Below, piece after piece: positions 38,920 to 39,689 of a stretch of DNA of 39,689 bases (position 1 is its first letter; each line of letters opens with the position of its first letter). Below the pieces are notes generated by a model that saw only the letters and a list, made by a program, of their open reading frames with translations, did no database searches and was not told where the DNA came from. The stretch lies in NCBI GenBank assembly GCA_964494655.1, contig CAZBRM010000006.1, forward strand, positions 1 through 39,689, written 5' to 3'. A program made the position numbers and the translations under genes. This DNA is from JAHJQT01 sp964494655. GTDB taxonomy: Bacteria > Patescibacteriota > Minisyncoccia > Portnoybacterales > UBA2143.

Positions 38920-39689
38920 TTATTTCGGCACATATACCGAGTCGAATCTGTTGATGAGACCTCTGCCTTCCAATTTTTCCTCGATTCGGTCTTGGATATC
39001 CCGATCACGCCAGAACTTTTCTTTTTCCATGTCGACTGATTTTGCTTTTGCACCGACGAGTCCATACAAGAATTTCACGACTCCTGATGTGTTGTCATCG
39101 GAGAGTTTTCCGGCCGTGGTGTAAAATCTCCCCAACGCAGTGTTTAAGAAGTGGAGTTTATAAGCATTCGCTCGATAGCTGACATTTCCACTTTTATCTT
39201 TATGTTCGTTAACCTCTAACCAGTCACGCAGTCCGGGAATCGCATTCACGAATGGATAGACACGGCTTCCTTCTTTGATCGGCTCACCAGTGAATAGATT
39301 CTGTCCTGTGGCCGCCTCAATCGGGTACTTTAGAATTGGTGATAGTTCACCGACCATGCTCGCCAAGGTTCGCTGTGGACTTCCTTTGTAGAGGCGGTTT
39401 ATATCCTCGACTGGCAGACCGAGACCGTATAGATATTGTGAGAATCCGTTTTTCTCACCAAGTCGGACCGGCAATCCCTCTCTCATGTATGGAGGTAGAT
39501 ATTGGAATTCCTCTTTGGCTTTTTCTTTATCGACTTGAAGGTTGTCTACAAGCTTGCCGATTGAGGCGTACTTACCGGGTTGCTTTACTATTTGCTCGAG
39601 CTGAAGTGGGATGTTGCCACGAGTCCATCGGTAAAACGGCAACAGTCGCTTCATAATGTTTTGCTCGAAAGGTGCGAGTGCTTCCGGTG
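38920..39689 (-). CDS. C-terminal part of a large phage virion-associated protein (partial)
   Basis: The frame is open to the window edge; the visible part has about 256 residues and lacks its N-terminus. Before the first methionine the frame continues with PEALAPFEQNI, which fits a larger protein, so no start is claimed. Features are PFYRWTRGNIPLQLEQ, LPPYMREGLPVRLG, SPILKYPIEAATGQNLFTGEPI and a C-terminal charged helix. The pattern recalls the C-termini of very large internal-virion or tail-associated phage proteins; this is from memory of family patterns, not a search. It is followed 4 nt later by the XhlA-like gene. Confidence 0.65.
   Translation of the reverse strand, partial: PEALAPFEQNIMKRLLPFYRWTRGNIPLQLEQIVKQPGKYASIGKLVDNLQVDKEKAKEEFQYLPPYMREGLPVRLGEKNGFSQYLYGLGLPVEDINRLYKGSPQRTLASMVGELSPILKYPIEAATGQNLFTGEPIKEGSRVYPFVNAIPGLRDWLEVNEHKDKSGNVSYRANAYKLHFLNTALGRFYTTAGKLSDDNTSGVVKFLYGLVGAKAKSVDMEKEKFWRDRDIQDRIEEKLEGRGLINRFDSVYVPK

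Overview
The window reads as a low-GC chromosome segment of an ultra-small Patescibacteria/CPR bacterium, most likely of the Parcubacteria type. This is inferred from gene content, not from a marker-gene tree. Supporting signs are a short IF-2, a four-repeat S1, a DUF4446 protein, a VanW protein with an extracellular N-terminal region, TrbC/VirB2-like pilin genes beside an orphan solute-binding lipoprotein, and a shortened ValS. The standard stops TAA, TAG and TGA are all used. I find 39 protein genes and 11 tRNA genes, with no rRNA, CRISPR array or insertion sequence.

Layout. 1-2,890 (minus strand): tRNA-Val, tRNA-Ser, DUF4446, infB, rbfA, tRNA-Cys and tRNA-Leu, ending in a bidirectional terminator. 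2,949-6,785 (plus): MFS transporter, murD, murC. 6,829-7,732: a hairpin-rich non-coding stretch and an isolated, GC-richer hypothetical gene. 7,899-12,290 (minus): rpsA, ftsH, tRNA-Ile, tRNA-Val, terminator; then tRNA-Ala, a pseudouridine synthase, rplS and tRNA-Leu. 12,389-18,945 (plus): MBL-fold protein, small membrane protein, gyrA, methyltransferase, solute-binding lipoprotein and three pilin-like genes. 19,039-20,625 (minus): SPFH protein and a small membrane protein. 20,764-20,807: a 44-bp perfect palindrome, followed by tRNA-Leu. 20,942-27,217 (minus): tsaD, valS, prsW, hsp20, vanW. 27,281-28,459: tRNA-Glu and a degenerate DnaA-like gene. 28,578-32,892 (plus): secreted glycosidase-like protein, acidic membrane protein and a processive GT2 synthase. 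32,939-36,042 (minus): a membrane protein gene, tRNA-Arg, recG, and a DksA/TraR-type zinc protein with its own promoter. 36,184-37,636 (plus): an unknown protein and a divergent AroE-like dehydrogenase. 37,889-39,689 (minus): a phage lysis cassette of clearly different base composition, running off the window end.

Most genes are housekeeping (translation, peptidoglycan precursors, proteolysis, topology). Three themes stand out. First, tRNAs sit 2-33 nt from protein genes on both sides, so tRNA processing could act as mRNA punctuation. Second, several promoters are placed so that the start codon is the predicted +1 or within 1-3 nt of it (leaderless mRNAs), while a second set of genes has strong Shine-Dalgarno sites. 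Third, there is a compact surface-polysaccharide-like cassette divergent from an apparently ATPase-dead DnaA paralogue, with both -35 boxes forming the arms of one perfect inverted repeat.
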